Shown here in pieces: positions 50,273-59,195 of a stretch of DNA of 64,000 nt. The DNA lies in contig NZ_JBGUBC010000001.1 of the NCBI RefSeq assembly GCF_041821145.1, positions 62,001-126,000 of the forward strand, given 5' to 3'. Position numbers and translations under genes: made by a program. The notes below the pieces were generated by a model. That model saw only the letters and a program-made list of their open reading frames with translations. It had not been told where the DNA came from and did no database searches. Position 1 is the first letter of the stretch. Every line of letters begins with the position of its first letter. This DNA comes from Halopenitus sp041821145 (GTDB lineage: Archaea > Halobacteriota > Halobacteria > Halobacteriales > Haloferacaceae).

Positions 50273-52027
50273 CTACCGTTGGGAGTGCGGTCGAACGTCG
50301 CCCTCGTAGATGACGCCGCGTTCGCCATCCATCGTCACGACCTCTCCATCAGCGATCCACGAGGGGAAGGAGACGCCGGATATCATCGGCACGCCGAGTT
50401 CGCGTGCGATGACCGCCGGATATCCGGTCATACCCGGACGCGCTCCGACGATCCCCCCGATCATCGAGAGATCGCCCGTAAACTCGCCGTCGAAGTCCTC
50501 CGAGAGGACGACGATCGACGTCTCCTTGAGCGACGAGAGGTCGCCGTCGGTAAGCCGCACGATGGGAGCCGTCGTCCGACCGCTCACGACGGACTTGCCG
50601 GTGGCGATCGTCTCCGCGGCGACGTGAACCTTCAACGTGTTCGCCGTGTCCGTGCCCTCCAGTCCGGACATCATCCCCAGCAGGACGACGACCGTGTCGC
50701 CCGAGGTCGCGGCGCCGGCGTCGATCGCCGCCTCGACGGCGTTGTCGAGGACGTGCTCGATGTCGGTAGCGTAATCCGCGTACTTGGGCTGGACACCCCA
50801 CGAGATCGCGAGCTGGCGACGCACGCGGTCCGTGGGAGTGGCCGCGACGACCGGCACCCCGGGACGGAACATCGCCGTCTTCCTGGCGGTGTAGCCGGAT
50901 TCGGAGACTGCGACGACCGCGGACGCTCCCACATCCCGGGCGAGATACCGCGCCGAACGGGCGATCGCCTCGGTTCGGGATCCCTCGTCGGCGGTCGGAA
51001 CTCGCTGTTCTCTGGTCTCGGCGTACTCCTCGCTCGATTCGATCTCCCGAACGATCCGGTCCATCGTCTCGACGACGCGAACCGGATGGTCGCCGATCGC
51101 GGTCTCACCCGAAAGCATCACTGCGTCGGTGCCGTCGAGGACGGCGTTCGCGACGTCGGAGGCTTCCGCTCTGGTCGGGCGACGCGAGCGGATCATCGAA
51201 TCGAGCATCTCCGTCGCGGTGATCACGGGCACCCCTGCATCGACGCACATACGGATGATCCGCTTTTGGATGACCGGGACGTTCTCAAGGGGACACTCGA
51301 CGCCGAGGTCACCGCGGGCGACCATCACGCCGGCGGCGGCATCGATGATCCCCTCGAGATTCTCGACCGCCCCGGCGCGTTCGATCTTTGCGATGACCGG
51401 GATATCGTCCCCGCCGTACTCCTCGAGACGGTCGGTGATCGTGTAGACGTCGGCCGCATCACGAACGAACGAGGCAGCGACGAAGTCGGCTCGCTCCTCG
51501 GCGGCAAGGCGCAATTCGCGTTCGTCCCCTGGCGTGATGAGATCGACGTCGAGCACGACGCCGGGGAGGTTGACGCCCTTCCGTGAGGCCAACTCGCCGC
51601 CGGAGTCGATCCGCGCGATGACGGTCCCGTTCTCGACGCGCTCGACGGTGGCCTCGATCCGGCCGTCATCGAGAAGCACGGTGTCGCCGGGACCGGCTGC
51701 GGCGATGGAGTGGGTGAGCCCGACCGCCTCGGACGTCGCCGTCTCGCCCTCCAGAAACCGAACCTGCGATCCGGTTTCGAGGTGGACCGGCTCGTCCGTT
51801 TCAGCCGTTCTGACCTCCGGCCCCTGGAGATCGACCATGACGGCAAGCGGCGAGTCCGTGGCGTCGTCGACCGCCCGCACGCGCTCGATCACCGTTCGTC
51901 GGTGATCGGTGGTGCCGTGGCTCGCGTTGAGCCGTGCGACCGCCATGCCGGCATCCGAGAGCGCCCGGATCGTGTCCGTGTCGTCCGACGCCGGGCCCAG
52001 CGTACAGACGATCTTCGCGTTTCGCAT
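50273..52027 (-). CDS. pyk: Pyruvate kinase with C-terminal PEP-utilizer domain
   Basis: 584 residues, the last ATP-forming step of glycolysis. Motifs are KIVCTLGPASDD, LDDGRIEAT, VIAKIERAGAVENLEGII, GVMVARGDLGVE and MLDSMIRSRRPTRAEASDVA, covering the barrel and its metal/substrate site. After the allosteric domain a PEP-utilizer (phosphohistidine-type) domain is attached, with MIGGIVGARPGMTGYPAVIA, but the phosphoryl-carrying His of the family is not clearly present. This extra domain is typical of some bacterial and haloarchaeal enzymes. It reads as intact. Confidence 0.95.
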   Translation of the reverse strand: MRNAKIVCTLGPASDDTDTIRALSDAGMAVARLNASHGTTDHRRTVIERVRAVDDATDSPLAVMVDLQGPEVRTAETDEPVHLETGSQVRFLEGETATSEAVGLTHSIAAAGPGDTVLLDDGRIEATVERVENGTVIARIDSGGELASRKGVNLPGVVLDVDLITPGDERELRLAAEERADFVAASFVRDAADVYTITDRLEEYGGDDIPVIAKIERAGAVENLEGIIDAAAGVMVARGDLGVECPLENVPVIQKRIIRMCVDAGVPVITATEMLDSMIRSRRPTRAEASDVANAVLDGTDAVMLSGETAIGDHPVRVVETMDRIVREIESSEEYAETREQRVPTADEGSRTEAIARSARYLARDVGASAVVAVSESGYTARKTAMFRPGVPVVAATPTDRVRRQLAISWGVQPKYADYATDIEHVLDNAVEAAIDAGAATSGDTVVVLLGMMSGLEGTDTANTLKVHVAAETIATGKSVVSGRTTAPIVRLTDGDLSSLKETSIVVLSEDFDGEFTGDLSMIGGIVGARPGMTGYPAVIARELGVPMISGVSFPSWIADGEVVTMDGERGVIYEGDVRPHSQR

Positions 52028-52154
52028 ACGACGCCGTTGTCGGGGCGCGTGAAAAAGCCTCCTGAACGTCCACCCGCGAAGCCGCTCGCGTCGGAACGAT
52101 CAGGTCGATCGAGTTGATTGGTTCGGTTGAGTTGCCCGGCACCGATCCGAGCCG

Positions 52155-54344
52155 CTACCGGACCGTCTCGCCTGGCTCCGCGTCCCCGTGGGTCGTGAGG
52201 AGGTCGGCCTCCTCGCCGGCGGCAAGCACCATCCCGTTGGACTCGACGCCGAACAGCTCTGCGCGCTCCAGGTTCGCGAGAACGATCACGGTTTTGCCCT
52301 CGATCGCGTCGAGATCGTGTAGCTGTTTGATCCCGGCGACGATCTGACGCGTCTCGACGCCGATGTCGACCTCGAGACGCGCAAGTTTGTCCGCTCCCTC
52401 GATTCCCTCGGCCGAGAGGATTCGGCCGACACGGAGGTCGAGATCCTCGAACTCCTCGAATCCGATCCGATCCTCGGCGACGGGTTCGAGATCGACGTCA
52501 TCGGCCGCAACGGCGCCTTCCTCATCATGGTCGGCTGTCTCATCCTCGTCGTCGGATTCCGCACTCGCCTCTCCCTCGGTGGCCGCAGCCACTCGCTCCT
52601 CGAGTTTCGCGTTCAGTTCCTCAACGCGCTCCTCGGGGATCTTCTCGAAGAGTTCATCCGGCTCGTCGAACGCTCCCGCGGGCGGCGCGCCGGCGTCGTC
52701 GAGCGTCGTCTCGTGGACCGATCCGTCCTCACCGAGTTGAGCCCACAGCCGCTCGCACTTCTCGGGGGCGATCGGCTCGAAGAGGACGGCGATCGCCTTG
52801 GCGATCTGTACACAGTCGTAGATGACCTGGGCGGCCGCATCGGGCTCCTCGTCGACGAGCGACCACGGCTCATTGCGCTGGATGTACTCGTTCCCGAAGC
52901 CCGCGAGATGGGTAACGGCGTCGCCGAGATCGCGGATCGAATAGTCGTTGACCGCCTCGGCGACGGCTGCCTTTGCCTCGTCGATCCGGGCTTCGACCTC
53001 GTCGCTTGGCGCGTCGACTGTGGCCGGCGCTCCGTCGTAGTTGCGGTGGGCGAACAGCAACGACCGGTAGAGGAAGTTGCCGATCGTACCCACGAGTTCG
53101 GTGTTCACGCGCTCGCGGAACCGCTCCCACGAGAAGTCGACGTCCTGCTGGAAACCACCGTTCGTCGCGAGGTAGTAGCGCAGCAAGTCCGGGTGAAAGC
53201 CCTCATCGAGGTATTCGTCGGCCCAGACCGCGCGGTCGCGGCTCGTCGAAAAGCCCTTCCCACCGAGAGTGACGAATCCCGAGGCCATCACCGCACGCGG
53301 CTCGGTATGGCCGCTTGCGTGCAACATCGCCGGCCAGAAGATCGTGTGGTGCTGGATGATGTCGCGGCCGATCACGTGAACGATCTGGCCGCCGTCGTGG
53401 TCGGCGTCGTCCCGCCAGGCGGACTCCCAGTCGAAGACGTCCGCGCCGACTCGCTCCGTATACTGTTTCGTGGCGGAGATGTACTCGATCGGCGCGTCGA
53501 CCCAGACGTATAAGACGAGATCGTCCCCGTTTCCGTCTCCATCCCCACCGTCGTCGCTCCCGTCGTCGTCGCTTCCGTCATCGTCGCTCCCGGCATCATC
53601 GTCGGGATAGTCGATCCCCCAGTCCATATCGCGAGTGATACACCAGTCCTGGAGTCCCTGTTCGATCCACTCGCGCGGCTGGTTCCGGGCATTTGAGGTG
53701 CCCTCAAGCCGGTCGAGGAACTCGGAGAGGTAGTCGGCGAACTCCGAGACCTCGAAGAATTTGTGGGTGCGCTCGCGGTATTCGGCAGGGTTGCCGGTGA
53801 TGGTGGAGACCGGCTCCTCGATCTCGCCGGGTTCGAGGTGGCGTTGACACCCCTCGTCGCACTCGTCGCCACGAGCCTGAGCCCCGCAGTAGGGACAGGT
53901 TCCTTCGACGTATCGATCGGGGAGATACTGGTCGTCGATGGGATCGTAGGCGACCATGATCGTCTTCTCGTAGACGTGGCCGCGGTCGTCGAGTTCCCGG
54001 ACGAGATCGCGGGTGAGTTGGACGTTGGTCTCGTCGTGGGTGTGGCCGTAGTTGTCGAACTCGACGTTGAACTTCGGGAACGTCTCGGCGTACCGTTCGT
54101 GCCACTTGAGTGCGAACTCCTCGGGGGAGACGCCCTCCTGTTCGGCGTTGACGGCGACGGGCGTCCCGTGCATGTCCGAGCCGCTGACGAACGCCGTTCG
54201 CTGGCCGAGTCGTTCGAGTGCGCGGGCGTACACGTCGCCGCCCACGTAGGTGCGGAGGTGTCCGACGTGCAGGTCGCCGTTGGCGTAGGGCAACCCGCAG
54301 GTCACCACCGCGGGATCGTCTGTGGGAAAGTCTTCGTGGCTCAT
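52155..54344 (-). CDS. metG: Methionyl-tRNA synthetase with C-terminal tRNA-binding domain
   Basis: 729 residues. Class I motifs are HVGHLR for HIGH and GGKGFSTSR for KMSKS. A four-cysteine zinc knuckle (CPYCGAQ and CDEGC) interrupts the connective peptide. The C-terminal OB fold, EMAP/Arc1-type (FEEFEDLDLRVGRILSAEGI), adds tRNA affinity and dimerisation. An Asp/Gly/Ser-rich run of about 30 residues (from DDDAGSDDDGSDDDG) is inserted in the catalytic domain near residue 250, encoded by GTCGTC-type repeats at about 53530-53610. It is a solvent-exposed haloadaptive insertion and probably tolerated. This is an essential translation enzyme. Confidence 0.96.
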   Translation of the reverse strand: MSHEDFPTDDPAVVTCGLPYANGDLHVGHLRTYVGGDVYARALERLGQRTAFVSGSDMHGTPVAVNAEQEGVSPEEFALKWHERYAETFPKFNVEFDNYGHTHDETNVQLTRDLVRELDDRGHVYEKTIMVAYDPIDDQYLPDRYVEGTCPYCGAQARGDECDEGCQRHLEPGEIEEPVSTITGNPAEYRERTHKFFEVSEFADYLSEFLDRLEGTSNARNQPREWIEQGLQDWCITRDMDWGIDYPDDDAGSDDDGSDDDGSDDGGDGDGNGDDLVLYVWVDAPIEYISATKQYTERVGADVFDWESAWRDDADHDGGQIVHVIGRDIIQHHTIFWPAMLHASGHTEPRAVMASGFVTLGGKGFSTSRDRAVWADEYLDEGFHPDLLRYYLATNGGFQQDVDFSWERFRERVNTELVGTIGNFLYRSLLFAHRNYDGAPATVDAPSDEVEARIDEAKAAVAEAVNDYSIRDLGDAVTHLAGFGNEYIQRNEPWSLVDEEPDAAAQVIYDCVQIAKAIAVLFEPIAPEKCERLWAQLGEDGSVHETTLDDAGAPPAGAFDEPDELFEKIPEERVEELNAKLEERVAAATEGEASAESDDEDETADHDEEGAVAADDVDLEPVAEDRIGFEEFEDLDLRVGRILSAEGIEGADKLARLEVDIGVETRQIVAGIKQLHDLDAIEGKTVIVLANLERAELFGVESNGMVLAAGEEADLLTTHGDAEPGETVR

Positions 54345-54534
54345 GGATGGTCTCCTCGTCGTCGCTCGTGAGCGTATCCGGGAATGCCGGCCTAAAGCCC
54401 GCCGATCCGTTGCGCGTCTGGTTTATAAACCGGGGACGAATCGTCCGGACCCCGCCGGTCGAAGAGCCGGCAGGCGTCGGACGGACGGCAGCCGCGCACG
54501 AATCCCTAAGTACTGGGGGGACGTGGGATCGATC

Positions 54535-54921
54535 ATGTGGTCGCCCCGGAATCGCCGGGATCGAAAGACGGTGGTCTGTATCGCCTGTGGTGACTCGCTT
54601 CTTCGCTCGGAGGCCCGCGAATACGACAAGGAGGGCGATCGGTGGGATCGTCGAAACAAGGAGTTCGAACATCTCTGTCGGGACTGTCACGACGATCTGT
54701 GTCACCAGCCGCGTGCGGGCTTGGAGTCGCTTCTCTGCTCGATCGACGCCGGCAGGCAGGACCGCTCCACGTTCCTCGAACGGTACACGTCGGCCGTCGA
54801 GGCAGGACGAGAGAGTTCGGACCCGTCGGCGGACGGCGACCGCTCCGGATCCGATCCCGATCCGGAGTTCGACTCTCGGACGGACCCGGATGGGGAGTTC
54901 GACCGCGATCGCGAAAAATAA
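54535..54921 (+). CDS. Zinc-finger protein, possibly HNH-like
   Basis: 128 residues. Two CxxC pairs, CIACGDSLLRSEAREYDK and LCRDCHDDLC, form a likely zinc site resembling the treble-clef of HNH nucleases, but the catalytic His-Asn-His triad is not convincing. The C-terminal half is Asp/Ser-rich and disordered (DPDPEFDSRTDPDGEF). It is divergent from metG. ATG at 54535 was chosen because CCCTAAGTAC lies about 26 bases upstream. Function unknown. Confidence 0.75.
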   Translation: MWSPRNRRDRKTVVCIACGDSLLRSEAREYDKEGDRWDRRNKEFEHLCRDCHDDLCHQPRAGLESLLCSIDAGRQDRSTFLERYTSAVEAGRESSDPSADGDRSGSDPDPEFDSRTDPDGEFDRDREK

Positions 54922-55002
54922 CCGCCAGGACCGTCGCCGCTGCGACCAAGACGGCCTGCCGACCCCGACACGCCTTTCTATCCGACACGCGTTATCCCAA
55001 AC

Positions 55003-56304
55003 ATGTCAAGCGATGCGCGAACGACGTCGGATTCCGGCGACGACCAGGGACCGGTCCGGGTCACGGAGGCAGTGGCGGAACAGTTGGCGGAGAAGCGTGA
55101 GGAACTCTTCGAGGAGTTCGAGATCCAAGACGAGTTTCCCCCCGAGGTACTCACGGAGGCCAAGAAACGCACCGAAGGCGTTCAAACCGAGATCGAGGAG
55201 GCCATCGAGGACCGCGAGGACCTGCGGGATTTGCCCACCTGGACGACCGATCCGATCGACGCCCAGGACTTCGACGACGCGATCTCGATCGAACGCGAGG
55301 AGGATGCCTACCGGCTGTGGGTCCACATCGCCGACGTCACCCATTACGTGAACCCGGAGACGTCGATGTGGGAGGAGGCGATACAGCGGAGTAACACGGT
55401 CTATCTGCCGGCCTACACGGTCCACATGCTGCCGCCGGTCCTCGCGGAGACGGTCTGTTCACTGGTCCCGAACGAGGACCGACTCGCCCACACCGTCGAA
55501 ATGGAGATCGACGACGAGACGCTCTCTTTCGAGGACGTCGATATCTACAAATCCGTCATCAATTCGGACGAGCGGCTCACCTACTCGGAGTGTGAAGATC
55601 GTCTGGAGGACGAGGATGCCCCGTTACACGAGGAGAACGTCCTCGCGTTCGAACTGGCCGACCGGATGCACGAACAGCGCAAGGCGGATGGCTCGCTCGT
55701 GTTGAATCCCCGCCGCGACCGAGCACACACGATCATCGAGGAGTCGATGTTGAAGGCCAACAAGGCGGTGACGCACACGCTGATGTGGGACCGCGGCGTC
55801 GAGGCGATGTATCGGGTCCATCCGCAGCCGACCCCCGATCAGTGGAACGATGCGCTCAGAGAGATCCAGGAACTCGAGTCCGTGTCGATCCCCGGCTCCT
55901 CCTGGGACGACCCCAGAAAGGCGGTCAACGCCGCCTTAGAGGAGTCGCCCGACCGGCAACTCAATAAGATCCAGCGGGCCGTCCTGAAGGTGATGCCGCG
56001 CGCGAAGTACATGAACGATCCATTCGGGGGCCACCACGCGCTCAACTTCGACATCTACGGTCACTTTACCTCGCCGATCCGCCGGCTCTCGGACCTGATC
56101 AACCACTGGATCGTCCATACGAACGACATTCCCGAGAACCTGATCAAGCTTTGCGATCGCGCCTCGGACAAACAGAAGGACGGCGAAACCGCAGAACGGC
56201 TTTACAAGCAGTTTATCCAGGAGATCGGGATCGATCCCTACGCGGTCAACAACCGCGGTCTCGAGGTCGTCGAGGACCCCGAGGAAGCCGACCACGACAT
56301 CTGA
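55003..56304 (+). CDS. rnr: RNase R-like exoribonuclease (RNB domain only)
   Basis: 433 residues, essentially the RNB catalytic domain of the RNase II/R family. The active-site aspartates are in DPIDAQDFDDAISIER, with HIADVTHYV, LPAYTVHMLPPVL and HFTSPIRRLSDLINH as the other signatures. Cold-shock domains at the N-terminus and the S1 domain at the C-terminus of bacterial RNase R are missing; the short N-terminus is just a helical lead. Haloarchaea, as I recall, lack the exosome and rely on such an enzyme, which makes it a major 3'-5' RNA decay nuclease. It is monocistronic. Confidence 0.93.
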   Translation: MSSDARTTSDSGDDQGPVRVTEAVAEQLAEKREELFEEFEIQDEFPPEVLTEAKKRTEGVQTEIEEAIEDREDLRDLPTWTTDPIDAQDFDDAISIEREEDAYRLWVHIADVTHYVNPETSMWEEAIQRSNTVYLPAYTVHMLPPVLAETVCSLVPNEDRLAHTVEMEIDDETLSFEDVDIYKSVINSDERLTYSECEDRLEDEDAPLHEENVLAFELADRMHEQRKADGSLVLNPRRDRAHTIIEESMLKANKAVTHTLMWDRGVEAMYRVHPQPTPDQWNDALREIQELESVSIPGSSWDDPRKAVNAALEESPDRQLNKIQRAVLKVMPRAKYMNDPFGGHHALNFDIYGHFTSPIRRLSDLINHWIVHTNDIPENLIKLCDRASDKQKDGETAERLYKQFIQEIGIDPYAVNNRGLEVVEDPEEADHDI

Positions 56305-56336
56305 GCGGGCAACGACGGCGCTGGACAATCCCGCGA

Positions 56337-57317
56337 TCACGCTCGTGCGAGCACGTCGAGGTGGTGAGCGATCAGAACGCACTCGCCGCGGTCGACCTGC
56401 GTCCGCCTGGTCTCGAGCCACCGATCGCGTGCCGCCGGATCGAGGACATCCGCCGGGAAGTCAGCGAGCGCACCCTCGATCGTCGACAAAAGCCCACGCA
56501 GGAACGTCGCCTCGGCGGCGGGATACCGTCCGTCCTCGGAACCATCTCGCCTCTCGTTTCCGTTTCCCGCTCCGGGTTCCGTCTCCGGCCGGACGACCCA
56601 GTCGGCTCCCCCCGCGGCGAGCACCTCGTAGTCGAACGCAGGGGCGGCCGCAAGCAGATCCCGGCCGGCTCGACTGCCCCCCGGTTGCTCGCGTACCACG
56701 TCCATATGACGGTGATAGAGGCGCTCGATCCGCTCATCGAGAGGATGGGCGGGTGCGAAGGTAGTGGACCCACTGTAGGTACACGGCGCATACATGAGTC
56801 CGTCAGCGGCGAGCAGCGACCGGATCTTCGGGAGGATCCGCTCGAGGTCGACGACGTCGAGAAGGGCGGCCGCGATGACGACATCAGCCTCGTCATCGAT
56901 CGCATACAGGTCTGCCACCTCGAGAGAGACCTCGAGACGCTCGCGCGATCGGCCGTCCACGTCGGAACCGATCGCGTCGGAATCGGTCGGGGAGGTCGCC
57001 ACGATCCGGCCGTCCCGCCGATCGACCTCGTAGCCCGCGGCCGCGAGCCGGTGAGGGACGTGATCCCGAGCGGCGGCGACCGCATCCGGATCGACGTCGA
57101 CGGCCCGGTACCGCACGGGGGCAGGGATCGCCTCCCAGGCTGCGATCCGGGAGATCATCGAACCGACCCCGGCACCGATCTCGAGGAGACGAATCGGACC
57201 GTCGGTTCGGCCGGCCCGCTCGCCAACCGCGTCGAGAAATCGATCGCGAACGCGCCGGTTCATCGCCCGATCGTCGACGGTGCGTTTCGCCGAGAGGAAT
57301 TCGACCGGCGACGTCAC
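56337..57317 (-). CDS. SAM-dependent methyltransferase in PTPS cluster
   Basis: 326-residue class I methyltransferase. Motif I appears as LLEIGAGVGSMISRI, followed by YRAVDVDPDAVAAA and motif IV-like VVIAAALLDVVDLERIL. The N-terminus TSPVEFLSAKRTVDDRAMNR is characteristic, so I used the GTG at 57317; a GTG at 57365 would overlap the glycosyltransferase stop. The substrate cannot be read from the sequence. It is the last gene of the PTPS - glycosyltransferase - methyltransferase run, all same strand, with short gaps, suggesting a shared pathway. Confidence 0.82.
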   Translation of the reverse strand: MTSPVEFLSAKRTVDDRAMNRRVRDRFLDAVGERAGRTDGPIRLLEIGAGVGSMISRIAAWEAIPAPVRYRAVDVDPDAVAAARDHVPHRLAAAGYEVDRRDGRIVATSPTDSDAIGSDVDGRSRERLEVSLEVADLYAIDDEADVVIAAALLDVVDLERILPKIRSLLAADGLMYAPCTYSGSTTFAPAHPLDERIERLYHRHMDVVREQPGGSRAGRDLLAAAPAFDYEVLAAGGADWVVRPETEPGAGNGNERRDGSEDGRYPAAEATFLRGLLSTIEGALADFPADVLDPAARDRWLETRRTQVDRGECVLIAHHLDVLARA

Positions 57318-57351
57318 GGGTCGAGCACCCTCATCGTCTCCCTTCCCGCAG

Positions 57352-58635
57352 TCACAACGGATCACTCCATGGCTCGATCTGGACATCGTTCGGGGCGAAC
57401 GATCCGGATTCCACGTCTGAGGATCGACCGCGATCGGCGACCGCCAGGCGACGGCAGAACGATCGAATCGCCGCAGCCGTAGCCTCCCACCCGGGCTGTC
57501 GGTCCGCCGTCCCGAGTGCGGCGCCTGCGAGGCGGGCGAGCAGATCCCGGTCGGTCGCGAGCCGCGAGAGGTGATCAGCAAGCGCTGCCGGATCCGCCGG
57601 TTCGACCAGCACGCCATTCGTGCCATCCGTGAGGAACTCGCTCGCGCCGCCGACGGATCCGGCGATCGGGACGGCTCCGCGTTCCATCGCCTCCAGATAT
57701 GCCATGCCGAACGCCTCATAGCGCGAGGGAACACAACAGACGTGGGCAGACTCGAGGACGTCTTCGAGGACACGATCCGGGACGGTGCCGAGGAACTCGA
57801 CTCGATCGTCGATCCCGAGCTCTCGGGCCCGGGAGGCGACATCGGCGGCGTATTCGGCGTTCGCCGAGCGATCGCCGACGACGGTCAGTCTCCAGTCGAT
57901 GTCCTCGTCCGTCCCGGCCGAGTCGACCGGATCGATCCGCGGGGCATCGAGCCGCGAGAGCGCAGCGAGAAGCGTCCGCACGTCCTTGCGGGGTACCACC
58001 GACCCGACGTAGACGACGCGGAACGGCTCCGACCGTGCGCGGTCAGCGACGGCCACAGGGGAGAGCGCTGCGGCCTCCGCCCGGCCCGCGGGATGGGCAA
58101 CGAGGGACGGACGCGACCGGAGATCGGGACAGCACGCGCGAGCGCGCCGCGCAGTAAACCTGCTCGTGTATATGGCGCCGTCGAGCGAGTCGAGAAACCG
58201 ACGCTCGAAAGGACGGACGAGCGATCGAAATCGCTCGGTTGGATCGTCGGATCGAAGGTGGTGAACGAGTCCGACCACGGCGTCCGGGCGCTCGAGCCGA
58301 CGGTTGTGCCGCCCCAGAACTGGGTGACAGAGCCCGTCTTCAACGAGCACGTCGACGTCCCGATCGAGTCGAGAACGGACTGCCGGCGAGTACGCCATCG
58401 CGAGGGCGGTCGGGTACCGACGCCACGGGAGCTCGATGACCTCGACCGTATCCCCGCGCTTGCGGAGGCGCGAAACGAGTTCCCGGTCGTACCGAAACCC
58501 ACCGGAAGGATGATCGAGACCCTCATAGACTACGAGGCCGATCGACAGCGAGTCGTCACGCTCGGTCGACGAAGAGCCGCAGTCGACCGGCGAGGCGTCA
58601 CGCTCGGTTGGTGTGACGTTGGCACGTGCGTCCAT
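57352..58635 (-). CDS. GT4-family glycosyltransferase
   Basis: 427 residues with a GT-B fold. The C-terminal nucleotide-sugar domain has the E-x7-E motif in YEAFGMAYLEAMERG and the phosphate-binding VVYVGSVVPRKDVRTLL. The N-terminal acceptor domain begins with LSIGLVVYEGLDHPSGGFRY. It lacks a membrane segment. The acceptor is unknown; being between a PTPS-like protein and a methyltransferase, a small-molecule acceptor is possible. The stop codon is 35 bases upstream of the methyltransferase start. Confidence 0.88.
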   Translation of the reverse strand: MDARANVTPTERDASPVDCGSSSTERDDSLSIGLVVYEGLDHPSGGFRYDRELVSRLRKRGDTVEVIELPWRRYPTALAMAYSPAVRSRLDRDVDVLVEDGLCHPVLGRHNRRLERPDAVVGLVHHLRSDDPTERFRSLVRPFERRFLDSLDGAIYTSRFTARRARACCPDLRSRPSLVAHPAGRAEAAALSPVAVADRARSEPFRVVYVGSVVPRKDVRTLLAALSRLDAPRIDPVDSAGTDEDIDWRLTVVGDRSANAEYAADVASRARELGIDDRVEFLGTVPDRVLEDVLESAHVCCVPSRYEAFGMAYLEAMERGAVPIAGSVGGASEFLTDGTNGVLVEPADPAALADHLSRLATDRDLLARLAGAALGTADRQPGWEATAAAIRSFCRRLAVADRGRSSDVESGSFAPNDVQIEPWSDPL

Positions 58636-58674
58636 GGATTGGTGATTCTCCTGCTCCGATTTCCCGCGATCCGA

Positions 58675-59076
58675 TCACGGTTCCGGCGACCCGGGCGATC
58701 CGAGCGAGCGACGGTGAGTGACGTCGGCGACGTCGTCCTCGCGGACGCGAACCACCAGCTCGGTCGCCGTCTCGGGGGCGATCCGAGCGAGCAGTCGGTC
58801 GCCGACGATCCGCGCGAGATGCTCGACGCTCGGGTTCAGTCCCGCGAAGGCATCGAGGTCGTTGAGTGTTCGATCGGCAAGCGAGGAGACGACACGGTCC
58901 AGGGCCTCCGCAAGAGCGTCGATGTCCACGAGATATCCGTACTCACCGAGTTCGGGACCCCGGAAGGTCGCCTCGACCGTGTAGCGATGCGAGTGGATCG
59001 TTCCCTCCGGACCAGGATCGGGAACGATCAGGTAGTGTTGTGCGATGAACTCACGCGAGAGGGACACCGTATACAC
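58675..59076 (-). CDS. Cysteine-free PTPS/QueD paralogue
   Basis: 133 residues with the T-fold of 6-pyruvoyl-tetrahydropterin synthase. His14, His28 and His30 (AQHYL, HSHRY) form the zinc site. The catalytic cysteine of QueD is missing; no Cys occurs anywhere in the protein. At the matching spacing sits Glu24 (PEGTIHSHRY). Some PTPS relatives (PTPS-III) use Glu and make 6-hydroxymethyl-dihydropterin, so this may be a similar activity; inference only. The GTG start at 59076 has GTTTTATGTAC about 27 bases upstream, making it the first gene of the PTPS-GT-methyltransferase transcript. Confidence 0.82.
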   Translation of the reverse strand: MYTVSLSREFIAQHYLIVPDPGPEGTIHSHRYTVEATFRGPELGEYGYLVDIDALAEALDRVVSSLADRTLNDLDAFAGLNPSVEHLARIVGDRLLARIAPETATELVVRVREDDVADVTHRRSLGSPGSPEP

Positions 59077-59195
59077 AGGTTCACCACGTCATCGTCGTAC
59101 ATAAAACCGGATCCCGATCGGTCATCGACGGACTCGATCGTCTCAGTCGGCCATCGGCGGACTCGAACGCACCGATCGGCCATCACCGGATCCGA

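Noticed and set aside
57318..57842. Longer N-terminus for the cluster methyltransferase
   Set aside because: It overlaps the glycosyltransferase gene in another frame and contains no methyltransferase-like sequence.
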